A stretch of 64,000 nucleotides of DNA from Lachnospiraceae bacterium (GCA_017622795.1 JAGAQI010000079.1:1-64000); one strand, 5' to 3'; shown: positions 7,690 through 16,772, numbered from the stretch's first letter. A program made the numbers and translations. The notes: a model not told the origin generated them from the sequence alone.

Positions 7690-9072
7690 TTAATATGCGC
7701 CTTTTCTTCTTAACATGGAAAAGACTGTTTTTATCATGATTTCAAAATCGTACCAAATACTCCACTTGTCGATGTATTCCGTATCCAGTTCCACAACATG
7801 GTCAAAATCGGTAATCTGGCTGCGGCCGCTGATCTGCCACAAACCGGTGATGCCCGGCTTAATGCTCATGCGACGCCAATGGAAACGCTCATACTTAGCA
7901 ACCTCATCCATTGTAGGTGGTCTGGTTCCTACCAGACTCATGTTGCCAAGAAATACATTAAAGAACTGAGGAAGCTCATCGATACTTGTTTTACGGATAA
8001 ACTTGCCCACTTTGGTAATACGCGGGTCATCCTTAATTTTGAACATCATACCATCTTTGACTTCGTTCTGTTCCCGGAGTTTCTCTTTTAATTCCTCAGC
8101 ATCTACACACATACTGCGGAATTTATACATCATAAACGGACGACCGTTCAGGCCTGCTCTTTGCTGCTTAAATAAAACAGGGCCTTTGGAATCTAACTTA
8201 ATGGCAATGGCAGTTACCAGCATAATCGGTGAGAATAAAACGATGCCAACAATACTGCCGACAAGATCAATAATACGTTTCGCAAACTTGGAAGACTCAT
8301 TTAAGCAAACCTTATGATAAGTGATAACCGGATAAGTTCCCACGCTGCTGACATAACGCTGTGCACCATGCGCTTTATAAAGACTCATAATAACACGGAT
8401 GGAAACACCCATTTCCAAACAAATGTCGATATAGGGCTGGATATCAATATCATCATCCTTACGGTGCATCAGGTATACCTGGCCAATATTGTGCTCTAAC
8501 AGAATTTCTTCTAAAGCAGACACATTACCAAGATACCGCTTGTCCTCGGTTTCTTCCAGGCTGACATAACCTATCAGCTTAACAGAAGTATTGCTCTTAA
8601 ACAAATAGGTCTTAAACTTTTCCAAACGTTCAATATCGCCTACCAACAAAACTCTTGGTGCATTGAATTTGGAGTGGGTTGCCACAAAGCGCATAATAAA
8701 CGCACTTTCCAGCAATAAAAAGTACGCAAATGCTGCATATGCCCCGTAGAAGTACCAGTCAGCTTCATGCCGGTCGACATACACAAGAATAATCATGGCT
8801 GTCGGAATGGCAGAAGTCAAAAAAGACTTTGTCACCTTGTTAAAAGTTCTGTCCACGTAAAAAAAAGTAGTAACATTGTACATTCTGGCATCCTTGTTTG
8901 CCATCATGAAAATCAACATAAAAACAACACAGATTGGTCCATATAAATGGAATGACTCCATGAAAGGAATTCTTGCAAAAATAGTTGCAACGAAGAAAGA
9001 TATCACCATCATGAGACAGTCACTAATCATATGTAACAAATTTGTATTTGCACCTCGATTAAATTTGCCCAA
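7690..9072 (-). CDS. Polyprenyl-phosphate sugar-1-phosphate transferase (EPS priming enzyme)
   Basis: This 460-residue membrane enzyme should start EPS repeat-unit synthesis by moving a sugar-1-phosphate from a UDP-sugar to undecaprenyl phosphate. Several N-terminal membrane helices and a CoA-binding-like middle domain (about 150-250) precede the C-terminal bacterial sugar transferase domain, with FKQQRAGLNGRPFMMYKFRSM, DELPQFFNV and GLWQISGRS. The start is a TTG at 9072 with a GAGGGGG ribosome site upstream; the next ATG would cut the N-terminus. It has its own promoter at 9116-9144. The sugar (glucose or galactose) cannot be told from sequence. Confidence 0.9.
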   Translation of the reverse strand: MGKFNRGANTNLLHMISDCLMMVISFFVATIFARIPFMESFHLYGPICVVFMLIFMMANKDARMYNVTTFFYVDRTFNKVTKSFLTSAIPTAMIILVYVDRHEADWYFYGAYAAFAYFLLLESAFIMRFVATHSKFNAPRVLLVGDIERLEKFKTYLFKSNTSVKLIGYVSLEETEDKRYLGNVSALEEILLEHNIGQVYLMHRKDDDIDIQPYIDICLEMGVSIRVIMSLYKAHGAQRYVSSVGTYPVITYHKVCLNESSKFAKRIIDLVGSIVGIVLFSPIMLVTAIAIKLDSKGPVLFKQQRAGLNGRPFMMYKFRSMCVDAEELKEKLREQNEVKDGMMFKIKDDPRITKVGKFIRKTSIDELPQFFNVFLGNMSLVGTRPPTMDEVAKYERFHWRRMSIKPGITGLWQISGRSQITDFDHVVELDTEYIDKWSIWYDFEIMIKTVFSMLRRKGAY

Positions 9073-9115
9073 AATAAAGGCCCCCTCTTCTGTAAATTTT
9101 CATACCCCTCTGACT

Positions 9116-9144
9116 ATTATAGCACTTACAAATTATCATGTAAA
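9116..9144 (-). promoter_or_regulatory. Sigma-A promoter of the priming sugar transferase
   Basis: On the minus strand TTTACA (9139-9144), 17 bp, then a perfect TATAAT (9116-9121). It lies just after the stop of the kinase gene at 9154, so the priming enzyme is expressed independently of the lasso genes. Confidence 0.75.
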
Positions 9145-9153
9145 TACTTTCAT

Positions 9154-10053
9154 TTACAAAATAATGTCAAATGCAGCTTTTTTTATTTCCTCCGTAGTGT
9201 CTTTTCCCTCCGGGCGGGCAATTACATGTACCTCCACATCAGCAATAAGTTCGAGACACTTCTGCCCGATGCGAGGGGCATATTTTTGCTGTCCGAGAAG
9301 ATGACGTAAAAACAGATTATTTAAACAGATCTGCAACTTTCCGATGCTCTGTATTTCCTGAGTAATGACTTCTTCTCCCCTATGTACAGTAAGCATAATA
9401 AATTTCCTTAGCGGTTTTCCGTCCAACTCAAACCCGCCCCGGTAGGGAACCAGAAATTTATCTTTAAACTCGTTAATATAAATCACTTCATCAAAGCTGT
9501 AACCCCGTTCCACAACCACGTTGCGGCATAACTTTTGGAATGGGAAAGCCGGATATACGATGCTTCCTTTTTCTTTCTCATACTTTACCACAGCCATATC
9601 ATCCGCCATCAGCTTCCAGCCATGCTCTAAATAATGATTGGTAATGGTGGATTTACCGCTGCCGCTTTCACCGGCAATTAAAATTGCTTCCTTCCCGTTG
9701 TGCAATGCGCTGCAATGAATAGCCATTTCACCGCGCTGTAAAAACAGCATGGAGATACCAAAACCCAGAAGATAGCTTTGCAAATAATTTACCTTCCCCT
9801 CCGGTTTCAGATGATAGGTAATCTTTTTCCCCTGCTCTACCGTAAAAATACAGGTATTATTAAATAACCAGCTGAATTCATCCCCAAACTCATAATATAT
9901 TTTCTGCTCTGCCTTTTGTAAAATTTCTTCCGGCATAGAACCACTGACAAATTCAATATCCGGTGTTTTCTCTCCCGGCTCTGCCTTTACCAGCTGCAAA
10001 AATTCCAAATCCGATTTTAAAAGACAGCCATATAAGTGATAATAGTAATCCAT
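9154..10053 (-). CDS. HPr-kinase-like lasso peptide kinase (K2)
   Basis: This 299-residue protein has a P-loop GESGSGKST near residue 138, preceded by IHCSAL and followed by MADDMAVV, as in HPr kinase/phosphorylase-like proteins. It lacks the N-terminal domain of true HprK. Proteins of this type beside lasso genes (paeninodin PadeK/ThcoK family) phosphorylate the C-terminal residue of the precursor. The ATG at 10053 is preferred over the one at 10059 because GGAGG is then 6 bp away. It follows the PqqD-like B1 gene on the same strand, with a terminator-like hairpin between them. It is a paralogue of the protein at 36424-37326. Confidence 0.75.
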   Translation of the reverse strand: MDYYYHLYGCLLKSDLEFLQLVKAEPGEKTPDIEFVSGSMPEEILQKAEQKIYYEFGDEFSWLFNNTCIFTVEQGKKITYHLKPEGKVNYLQSYLLGFGISMLFLQRGEMAIHCSALHNGKEAILIAGESGSGKSTITNHYLEHGWKLMADDMAVVKYEKEKGSIVYPAFPFQKLCRNVVVERGYSFDEVIYINEFKDKFLVPYRGGFELDGKPLRKFIMLTVHRGEEVITQEIQSIGKLQICLNNLFLRHLLGQQKYAPRIGQKCLELIADVEVHVIARPEGKDTTEEIKKAAFDIIL

Positions 10054-10084
10054 CCACATCCTCCAAAAAAACTAATGCATATAT

Positions 10085-10122
10085 AAAAATCCCTGTCAAA
10101 TTTAATTTGACAAGGATTTTTC
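10085..10122 (-). terminator. Terminator/attenuator between B1 and kinase K2
   Basis: AAAATCC and TGTCAAA pair with TTTGACA and GGATTTT around a short AT loop, with T-runs on both sides. It lies between two co-directional lasso genes, so it probably lowers kinase expression relative to B1, unless the kinase has a promoter of its own that I do not see. Confidence 0.65.
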
Positions 10123-10165
10123 ATTCTTATGTTCCGATTAACCGCATCCTTGCAGAACTATTTAC

Positions 10166-10438
10166 CTATTCCATGGATACAAAGTTCAATTCCTTTAATT
10201 TAGTTAAGAAATTACTAACAGATACTGTACATTCTTCTTCGCTAACCTCATACTCGGAAAGAAGCTTCGCTACAATTTCACCATAAGTAATCGGATTTTG
10301 AATCATGTCCCAAATATCGTTGCCGACACCCTTAATCATAAAATATTTTCCGGTTGCAAAGTCAATCATAACCTTTTCGCCGGCAAGCTCTGTAACATTG
10401 ATATCTGTAATCAATTTTACCACTGTATTTTTATCCAT
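10166..10438 (-). CDS. PqqD-like RRE protein, lasso B1
   Basis: This 90-residue protein is a PqqD-family winged helix (RiPP recognition element), the stand-alone B1 subunit of lasso systems that binds the leader and presents it to the B2 protease and the cyclase. Typical features are MIDFATGKYFMI, then GVGNDIWDMI and LLSEYEVSEEEC. The ATG at 10438 is chosen because GGAGG lies just upstream; a longer reading to 10507 begins with unrelated residues. It is divergent from the response regulator gene at 10611. No other B1 is found in the window, so it probably serves both precursors. Confidence 0.85.
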   Translation of the reverse strand: MDKNTVVKLITDINVTELAGEKVMIDFATGKYFMIKGVGNDIWDMIQNPITYGEIVAKLLSEYEVSEEECTVSVSNFLTKLKELNFVSME

Positions 10439-10501
10439 AAGTATATCCTCCTCTACTTTGTTCCATTGTACCTCGTTTCCCTTACTTTTGCAACAAAATA
10501 C

Positions 10502-10531
10502 GTTCATTTACCCCAAAAAAGTTCATATTTA
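10502..10531. promoter_or_regulatory. Direct repeat between B1 and the response regulator
   Basis: GTTCATTTA (10502-10510) and GTTCATATTTA (10521-10531) are direct repeats in the 172-bp divergent spacer. OmpR-family regulators bind direct repeats, so this could be a site for the adjacent regulator. The spacing of about two turns fits, but the similarity is short. Confidence 0.3.
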
Positions 10532-10610
10532 TTCTTATGTCTACTACCATTTTTTTGGTTTTTGATATATACTGTATTCAGAATAATCATTTTCGGAAGG
10601 AGGAACTCCT

Positions 10611-11336
10611 ATGTACAAAATATTGCTTATTGATGACGATGCCGAAGTTTTAGATATTAACAAGAAATTTTTAATGAAGGAAGGGTACCAGGTTGCGGCT
10701 TCCACTTCTGCGGTCAAAGCACTTTCCGTTTTAAAAAAACAACCTTGCGACTGCATCGTTTTAGATGTTATGATGCCGGAAATGAACGGTTTTGATGCCT
10801 GTGCAAAGTTTAGGAAATTTACCGATACCCCAATTATTTTCCTCACCGGAAAATCTTCGGAAGACGACCGCATCAACGGGTTGATGCTGGGCGCGGACGA
10901 CTACATTGTTAAACCATACAGTTTAAAAGAGCTATCCTTACGAATCCAGGCACTGATGCGCCGCAGACAGGTTTCTGTCAACGCAGCAAAAGCACCGGCT
11001 CCATCTACCATGCTTTCATTTCCACCATTGCAGATGGATACCATCGAGCACAAAGTGTATTGCAATGACGAAGAAATCGCATTAAGCAACCGCGAGTTCT
11101 CCTTACTACACTTACTTGTGTCCAATCCGGAAAAAACCATTACCTTTGAAGAAATCGGCACCAAAATTTGGGGCACCTATGCCGAGGCAGACCGACGCTC
11201 CATCATGGTGAATACCAGCCGCCTGCGCAAAAAACTGGAGGCCTATCCGGAACTGGACGGCATGATAGAAACCGTGTGGTCCGAAGGCTATAAATTTATT
11301 CCAAAGAAATCGAAGGGTGGACCTAACTATGGCTAA
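10611..11336 (+). CDS. OmpR-family response regulator
   Basis: This 241-residue protein has a receiver domain (residues 3-115; acidic pocket D8-D9, phosphorylation site D52, Lys near 102 in VKPYS) and a C-terminal winged helix (about 138-235). GGAAGGAGG precedes the ATG. Its stop overlaps the start of the histidine kinase gene. It is divergent from lasso B1 and lies between the lasso and EPS genes, so it may control one or both; this is inference from position. Confidence 0.92.
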   Translation: MYKILLIDDDAEVLDINKKFLMKEGYQVAASTSAVKALSVLKKQPCDCIVLDVMMPEMNGFDACAKFRKFTDTPIIFLTGKSSEDDRINGLMLGADDYIVKPYSLKELSLRIQALMRRRQVSVNAAKAPAPSTMLSFPPLQMDTIEHKVYCNDEEIALSNREFSLLHLLVSNPEKTITFEEIGTKIWGTYAEADRRSIMVNTSRLRKKLEAYPELDGMIETVWSEGYKFIPKKSKGGPNYG

Positions 11337-12144
11337 AAAGCAATTTGAATCCCCTTCCCTTACCATTGAAGAACTAACCGCAGAACTGTATCTTTCCAAG
11401 AAAGATTTAAAAAAAGCCAATGACATGCTGGTGGAACAGGAGAAAAACCGTACAGAGTTGTTTGCCAATCTCTCCCACGATTTACGCTCTCCGATTACTG
11501 CCTTGCGCAATTCCATTGACTACATACAAACACTGGAGGAATATACCAAAGAAGAACTGCAACCCATTTTCAATTTAATGCAAAACCGCATTCTTACTTT
11601 GGAAACCCTGATTAATAATTTGTTTTTACTTACTACGTTGGAAAACACCGCCATTCCGTTTCATTTTGAACCAATCGGTATCGGCATGTTTTTAGAAGAC
11701 TTTTTCTTTAACTGTGAAGCCGACAAAAAGTATGACAACCGGGAGCTTGTTTTAGATGTTCCTCTGGATATGGACGCCATACTTTCCATCGATACAGCCC
11801 AGTTTATCCGGGTTTTGGACAATCTTTTCAGCAATGCTCTCAAATATTCCGAGGACGGTGCCACCATTACGTTAAATGCCTTCCAAAGCGATTCTGCCGT
11901 TACCATCCGTGTTTCCGACACCGGTATCGGCATGACGCCGGAACAGTGTGAAAAGGTATTTGAACGCTCCTATATGGCCTCTCCTGCCCGCACTCCAAGT
12001 GCCAAAACCGGTTGCGGCTTGGGATTGTCGATTGTGAAAACAATTGTAGAACGGCATGGCGGAAAGATAACATGTGAAAGTGAGCTTGGAAAGGGAACGA
12101 CGTTTTCTATCCGGCTTCCTCTTCAGACCATTAGTTCTGATTAA
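11329..12144 (+). CDS. Soluble sensor histidine kinase
   Basis: This 271-residue kinase has a short N-terminal helix (about 40 residues), the H-box SHDLRSP with phospho-acceptor H50, the N-box DNLFSNALKYS, and the G-boxes DTGIGM and GCGLGLSIV. No membrane segment or recognisable sensor domain is present, so it must sense a cytoplasmic signal or work through a partner. The ATG at 11329 overlaps the last codons of the response regulator and has AAGGGTGG upstream; an earlier GTG at 11317 is less likely. A bidirectional terminator follows. Confidence 0.9.
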   Translation: MAKKQFESPSLTIEELTAELYLSKKDLKKANDMLVEQEKNRTELFANLSHDLRSPITALRNSIDYIQTLEEYTKEELQPIFNLMQNRILTLETLINNLFLLTTLENTAIPFHFEPIGIGMFLEDFFFNCEADKKYDNRELVLDVPLDMDAILSIDTAQFIRVLDNLFSNALKYSEDGATITLNAFQSDSAVTIRVSDTGIGMTPEQCEKVFERSYMASPARTPSAKTGCGLGLSIVKTIVERHGGKITCESELGKGTTFSIRLPLQTISSD

Positions 12145-12145
12145 G

Positions 12146-12184
12146 AAAAACCGTGTGCACATAACACAGTGCACACGGTTTTAA
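12146..12184. terminator. Bidirectional terminator between kinase and GH5 gene
   Basis: AAACCGTGTGCAC and GTGCACACGGTTT form a 13-bp stem with an 8-nt loop, with A- and T-runs on both sides. It lies between the convergent stops at 12144 and 12186. Confidence 0.9.
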
Positions 12185-12185
12185 T

Positions 12186-15100
12186 TTATTCCTGTTCTTC
12201 AAATGTAATTGTCATTCCTGCTTCGAAAAGCTCACGATAGGTATCATAGTTTACTTCGTAATTCACATATGGAATGCCCAGAGAAATAGCCAGGTATTTT
12301 GTTTTCGGCTTCAACGTAATGGTTTTATTGCTCACCAGTTCCGTATTCCTTAAATGCCTCATATCAGAATCCAGTTCAACAATAAAAATACGTACCCCGC
12401 TCTTGGAAGCTGCATACACATAGGTAGCTTCCGTACCTTCCGCTACTTCTAAATAGTTCGGAATTCTGATACCTTCCGAGTTCTCTGTTTTTATACCGGT
12501 GGCATAGTAGTAATTTCCTGTTTCGTAAGAGAAGAAATCCGAGAAATCCACTTCTTCCATTGCAGCAATCAGTCCCTCCGGCTGAACAGGATCCAGTATC
12601 AAAATTTCTGTGCTGCCATCCATCGGGTCTTCAATTACCGCACCGGCATCATCCGTATCAATAAAGCCTAAGGAAAGCTTCATTTCACCAAACCAGAAGA
12701 ATTTCTGGAACTTCAAAACCTTCGTTGCCTCATAACTGTTATTGATTGCCACTCTGACATAGGCTGCACCGGAAGGAATTTCCAGAGTCTTGCTCCAAAA
12801 TCCGTATCCGTCATTGACTGCAGAAATAAACTGCATATCTGCGTTGTAAAAATGTACATAATGAATTTTCTGTAAGGTTGCATTATTGGTCGTCACCAGA
12901 TTTAATGTCAGGTAATCGGAACCTCCCGGAATTTCCATTCCGTAACCGTTTCTATCTGTAACAATAGTTCCCCAGTACTTATCTTCCTTCAATTCACCGG
13001 TACTCTGGTTTAAGGACATATAAGAAAAACTATCCAAAGAGTCTAAGGTTACCTTGTTTGTACTGCAATATGCCTGTGGACTAACCAGTGCTTCCAAAAG
13101 CTCATGCTCGGAAGCGTCAAAATCTTTACGGTTCACCAAACCATAGTTTCCAAGGTTACCGTCATCCCAGTAAATGCAGCGGAGTCCCCTTGCATTTGCT
13201 CTTGCCACAAAGTTTGCTGTAGCTTCTTTCCTATATTCGATTGGGCTATAGGAAGGTTTTGTTCCGAACTCACCGATAATAACCGGAATACTGTTCTCCA
13301 TTGCAAATTGTTCCAAACTTGCAAACAAGCCTTCAATATCCTGATCAAACTGCTCGCTGTAGGTATGAATCTGTGTCAATAAAAACCCTTCGCCTGACGG
13401 GTCATTTGGTTTCACATAATCCCCCAGGATTAATCCGTTATAACCATCCAACAGTGTCGGTGCACAGAGAATACGATATTCATTATTTCCTCCGGTAGCA
13501 CGAACAGTATCTACAAACACCTGATTCAGACGGTTCATCTGCTCTGCAGATGTTGCACTGTAGTTCCAACTTTGTGCGACGTTATCCACCTCATTATAGG
13601 CTTCAAAAATCAAATGCTCATCGTAATCCCTAAAGAAGGTCGCAATTTCTGTCCATAAATCCTCTGCATCACGAAGTACTTGCGTAAAAGTCTCTTCATC
13701 CGTACCGGTAAAGATAATCGGCTGCTCGTGATGGGTATTTAAAAATACATACATATCATTTGCAATGGCATAATCCACCACATCCTGCACACGGTCAAAC
13801 CATGCTTCGTGAACTCTCAACGTTCCCTGTTCATCGTTGTAAGTGTTATAATACCAGGTTACCGGAATACGGATGGTATTAAATCCGAGCTCTGCGATAT
13901 GGTCAATCAATTCCTTCGTAACTGTAATGTTACCCCAAATACGTTCCTGGCCAAGAGCCGGCGAATCTTCTTTCCGGTCTCCGTAATGGGAATCCAGGGA
14001 ATTACCAAGATTCCATCCTACGTTCATAATATCCATGAACTCTTCTGCCGTAATCGGATTCATGGCAGTATTATATTGGTACTTTTCAAACACCTCCAGT
14101 GTGTTTACAGAACCGGCTGCCCACTGCTCCTCATAGTAGGAATACTCATACTTTTTGTCATAGCTTACCGATATTCCGATGGTTGCGGTTTCTTCCTGCT
14201 TCTGCCATTTTTGTCCATCGTAAAGGGTAGACGTGTTAATCACAGTACCATCTTCCGACAGTTCTAAGATGTTCATCTTCAAATAACCGTTCCACAAATC
14301 AGCCATCATCGGAACATCCAAATATTGCACATCCAATAACTGTGTCGTGCAGATACTGTAACGGTTTAATCCGAATTCACCGGTACCGCTTACATAGTTG
14401 CCGCTTCTCCAATTATCACTATCTGCAAAATCAAACTCTTCAAAAAAGACAATTTCTGTGGTCGCATCCTTTTGTTCATCGGAAAAATCAATTACCAGGC
14501 CGTAGCCTAATAAGTCATACATTCCGGTTGCCCATTCAGATGATTTTACTGTTAAAGTCACATACACTGCATTTTCGGAAGGTATGTAAATATCCCCTCC
14601 GTACATGCTGTCAATACAGGATAACCATTTACCGTTTTCATCGTATTCACGAATGGAAACACCCACTCTGGAATCGTTAATATTTACATAATAAGTATCC
14701 CTGGTTATTTTATAATAGTTTCTGCTGCAAACGCCTCCGGAAGAATATTCATACGCTCCTCCCCAGGACTTATACCAGCCATACCGGTAGTTTGCCACAT
14801 TAGAGGTAGATGCTGCATTTAATTCCGGTCCAAATAATGCCGGTGCATCACTCTTATTCGATAGCTCATTGTCAAAAAGCAACTCGATTCCAAAGTTTTC
14901 CGGTTCCTCAGTAATTACCGTATACGAATCCTCTATCACCTGACCATCTGCAAATTGGTACATCGTCATGGTAATATACTTTGTTCTGCTGTTGATATAA
15001 TGATAATCCAGATTTCCTAAATCCATGGAAGTAATATACTTCCAATTAGCATCATACTCTTCCACAATAACGCGATAGGAGTCATCTGCTATCAGCAGCT

Positions 15101-16532
15101 GTAGGATACTATCCTTCACTTCTACGGCATACGGTTTTTCCATATCTTCCGGGCTTTCAGGCTCCTCCGGAGCTTCCGTAATTTGCGGTTCCTCCGGTTC
15201 CGCCGGAGTTTCTGTAATCTGTGGCACTTCCGGAACTACAGGCACTTCCGGAGTTTCGGGAATCACCGGTTCTTTGGTATCATCCTCTATAATTCCAAGC
15301 AGCAGCTCCAGCACAAAATCATCTGACGCAAAAGTTTCTTCATATTTAGCATAAGACATGCTGTAATTACCCGGTATACACAAGCTTATTCCAAAGTAAA
15401 AAGCATTACTGTCCGTAATAAATGCCTCTCCGTTTTTTACATGACTACATTTAATATACGCACCATCTGCGGCATATTCAAAAACAGAAAGCCGCAGGGT
15501 ATCATTTGAACAATACAGTTCATACTTTGTTTCCGGAACGCAGATCTTTGTATCAATCAACCGGATGGCATATCCGGCATTACTCTTATTCCCGTTTCCG
15601 GAAGAATACAAACCGGATTCCCATAAAGCAATATTCATCAAATTCGTATCTAAAATGTCATGGCTGTAATTATCCAGTTTTTCAAAATAAAATTCCAAAC
15701 CGGCATCGCATTTTTCCGCAAACGTATTCACACTGAGATTATACTTTACCGTATCGGTAACAGAAAGACGCACATACTTTGCGGTATCAAACATTGTATA
15801 TTCGCTTCCGTCCTTTAAATTACGACTTCCCAACACATTGTAATTCTCATCCAGCTGAACAGCACTTAGTGCGCAGCCTGTTGCAGAAAAAGTTACGGAA
15901 TAAACCGTTCCCGGTTCTACTTCTTTATAGTCTTTCAGTCGCACAGAAGATACCGTATTTTCTTCTCCTTTTTCTGCACTATACTTACCCTTTTCCCATA
16001 AACCGGCATTGGTTAAGTCTGTGTCTTCCAGTAACGGGCTGTAGTTTTCCAAAAGCTCTATGCTTGCGCTGTATCCGTTTAGGAAAGCTTCTTCAAACTG
16101 AGCATATGTGGTATTATAATTGCCCGGATTATATATATAAATTCTGACATATGCCGTATCCTGCAGCATGGTTATTTCACCACCATTTTTATAGGTGTCA
16201 CTGGCCAAAACCTGCAAGAAATCATCCAGCTGAATCACTACCACGTCATAGGCATTATCCGTTTGACACATCCGGTATGTCATTCCCGGAACTACTGCTA
16301 TATCTTTACCATAGCAAAGACGACCGGACCAGGATTCATAATTTCCGCTTTTCTCGGAATATCGTCCCGTTTTCCACTCAGTAAAATCATCTAAAACATA
16401 TTCTTCTCCTTCTATCAGTGTATCCCAAACAACAGCATCTTCCGCGCCCCGTGCATGACATGACACCGGCATCTGCACCATAAATAAAGCACTCATTGTT
16501 AAACAAACCCATCGTTTAAACGACTTTTTCAC
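12186..16532 (-). CDS. Giant secreted GH5 endoglucanase with repeated accessory modules
   Basis: This 1448-residue secreted protein has a signal peptide (about 1-28, start GTG with AAGGAGG upstream). The GH5 domain lies at about 824-1156: entry motif GWNLGNSLDSH, acid/base E981 in EAYNEV and nucleophile E1088 in IGEFGT. Around it are several copies of a module of about 120 residues beginning near a W..G.Y..G pattern, at about 47, 171, 294, 577, 694 and 1325, with weaker copies likely near 475 and 1165. A Pro/Glu-rich linker lies at about 421-470. I see no dockerin, SLH domain or LPXTG. It should cut beta-1,4-glucan, xyloglucan or mannan, possibly the locus's own EPS. A c-di-GMP riboswitch leader controls it. 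Confidence 0.88.
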   Translation of the reverse strand: MKKSFKRWVCLTMSALFMVQMPVSCHARGAEDAVVWDTLIEGEEYVLDDFTEWKTGRYSEKSGNYESWSGRLCYGKDIAVVPGMTYRMCQTDNAYDVVVIQLDDFLQVLASDTYKNGGEITMLQDTAYVRIYIYNPGNYNTTYAQFEEAFLNGYSASIELLENYSPLLEDTDLTNAGLWEKGKYSAEKGEENTVSSVRLKDYKEVEPGTVYSVTFSATGCALSAVQLDENYNVLGSRNLKDGSEYTMFDTAKYVRLSVTDTVKYNLSVNTFAEKCDAGLEFYFEKLDNYSHDILDTNLMNIALWESGLYSSGNGNKSNAGYAIRLIDTKICVPETKYELYCSNDTLRLSVFEYAADGAYIKCSHVKNGEAFITDSNAFYFGISLCIPGNYSMSYAKYEETFASDDFVLELLLGIIEDDTKEPVIPETPEVPVVPEVPQITETPAEPEEPQITEAPEEPESPEDMEKPYAVEVKDSILQLLIADDSYRVIVEEYDANWKYITSMDLGNLDYHYINSRTKYITMTMYQFADGQVIEDSYTVITEEPENFGIELLFDNELSNKSDAPALFGPELNAASTSNVANYRYGWYKSWGGAYEYSSGGVCSRNYYKITRDTYYVNINDSRVGVSIREYDENGKWLSCIDSMYGGDIYIPSENAVYVTLTVKSSEWATGMYDLLGYGLVIDFSDEQKDATTEIVFFEEFDFADSDNWRSGNYVSGTGEFGLNRYSICTTQLLDVQYLDVPMMADLWNGYLKMNILELSEDGTVINTSTLYDGQKWQKQEETATIGISVSYDKKYEYSYYEEQWAAGSVNTLEVFEKYQYNTAMNPITAEEFMDIMNVGWNLGNSLDSHYGDRKEDSPALGQERIWGNITVTKELIDHIAELGFNTIRIPVTWYYNTYNDEQGTLRVHEAWFDRVQDVVDYAIANDMYVFLNTHHEQPIIFTGTDEETFTQVLRDAEDLWTEIATFFRDYDEHLIFEAYNEVDNVAQSWNYSATSAEQMNRLNQVFVDTVRATGGNNEYRILCAPTLLDGYNGLILGDYVKPNDPSGEGFLLTQIHTYSEQFDQDIEGLFASLEQFAMENSIPVIIGEFGTKPSYSPIEYRKEATANFVARANARGLRCIYWDDGNLGNYGLVNRKDFDASEHELLEALVSPQAYCSTNKVTLDSLDSFSYMSLNQSTGELKEDKYWGTIVTDRNGYGMEIPGGSDYLTLNLVTTNNATLQKIHYVHFYNADMQFISAVNDGYGFWSKTLEIPSGAAYVRVAINNSYEATKVLKFQKFFWFGEMKLSLGFIDTDDAGAVIEDPMDGSTEILILDPVQPEGLIAAMEEVDFSDFFSYETGNYYYATGIKTENSEGIRIPNYLEVAEGTEATYVYAASKSGVRIFIVELDSDMRHLRNTELVSNKTITLKPKTKYLAISLGIPYVNYEVNYDTYRELFEAGMTITFEEQE

Positions 16533-16563
16533 TCTCTGCTACCTCCTTGTTTTCCCAGAGCAG

Positions 16564-16599
16564 AAAAAAACTTCCATTTTCTTTCGTAAAATGGAAGTT
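16564..16599 (-). terminator. Expression-platform terminator of the c-di-GMP riboswitch
   Basis: On the minus strand AACTTCCATTTT and AAAATGGAAGTT form a perfect 12-bp stem with a 7-nt loop, followed by a T-run. It sits between the aptamer and the GH5 start codon at 16532. The stem's first bases adjoin the aptamer's 3' end, as expected for a switch that controls termination. Confidence 0.85.
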
Positions 16600-16602
16600 A
16601 AC

Positions 16603-16672
16603 TTGCAACTGGCTACCATCTTACAGGCCCTATAGCTTTGCGTCATAACTTTTCAGTTATTTTGCCCAATTA
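16603..16672 (-). ncRNA. GEMM-I (c-di-GMP-I) riboswitch aptamer
   Basis: The minus strand contains the GEMM-I hallmarks: a GAAA tetraloop hairpin (AACTGAAAAGTT), then GACGCAAAGCTATAGGGCC, and the second arm GATGGTAGCCAGTTGC. The order and spacing fit the c-di-GMP-I class. With the terminator downstream it should control transcription of the GH5 enzyme. Whether ligand turns the gene on or off cannot be read safely by eye; the simple layout suggests that c-di-GMP favours the terminator. Confidence 0.92.
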
Positions 16673-16683
16673 TTTATACAGTT

Positions 16684-16712
16684 ATTGTAACAAGGAGTGA
16701 ATTTCAAGTCAA
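16684..16712 (-). promoter_or_regulatory. Promoter of the riboswitch/GH5 transcript
   Basis: On the minus strand TTGACT (16707-16712), 17 bp, then TACAAT (16684-16689). Transcription would start just before the aptamer, near 16677. Confidence 0.75.
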
Positions 16713-16732
16713 TAAAGGCTTTAGTCCTAGGA

Positions 16733-16766
16733 AAAGGCATATGTTCATAAAAAACATATGCCTTTA
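16733..16766 (-). terminator. Terminator at the end of the main EPS operon
   Basis: AAAGGCATATGTT and AACATATGCCTTT form a 13-bp stem with a short A-rich loop, just after the stop at 16773. It ends the roughly 17-kb minus-strand EPS transcript before the riboswitch promoter. Confidence 0.8.
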
Positions 16767-16772
16767 CTGTGC

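Noticed and set aside
9154..10053. True HPr kinase/phosphorylase for carbon catabolite repression
   Set aside because: The N-terminal HprK domain is missing and the gene sits with PqqD-like B1; the same holds for 36424-37326.
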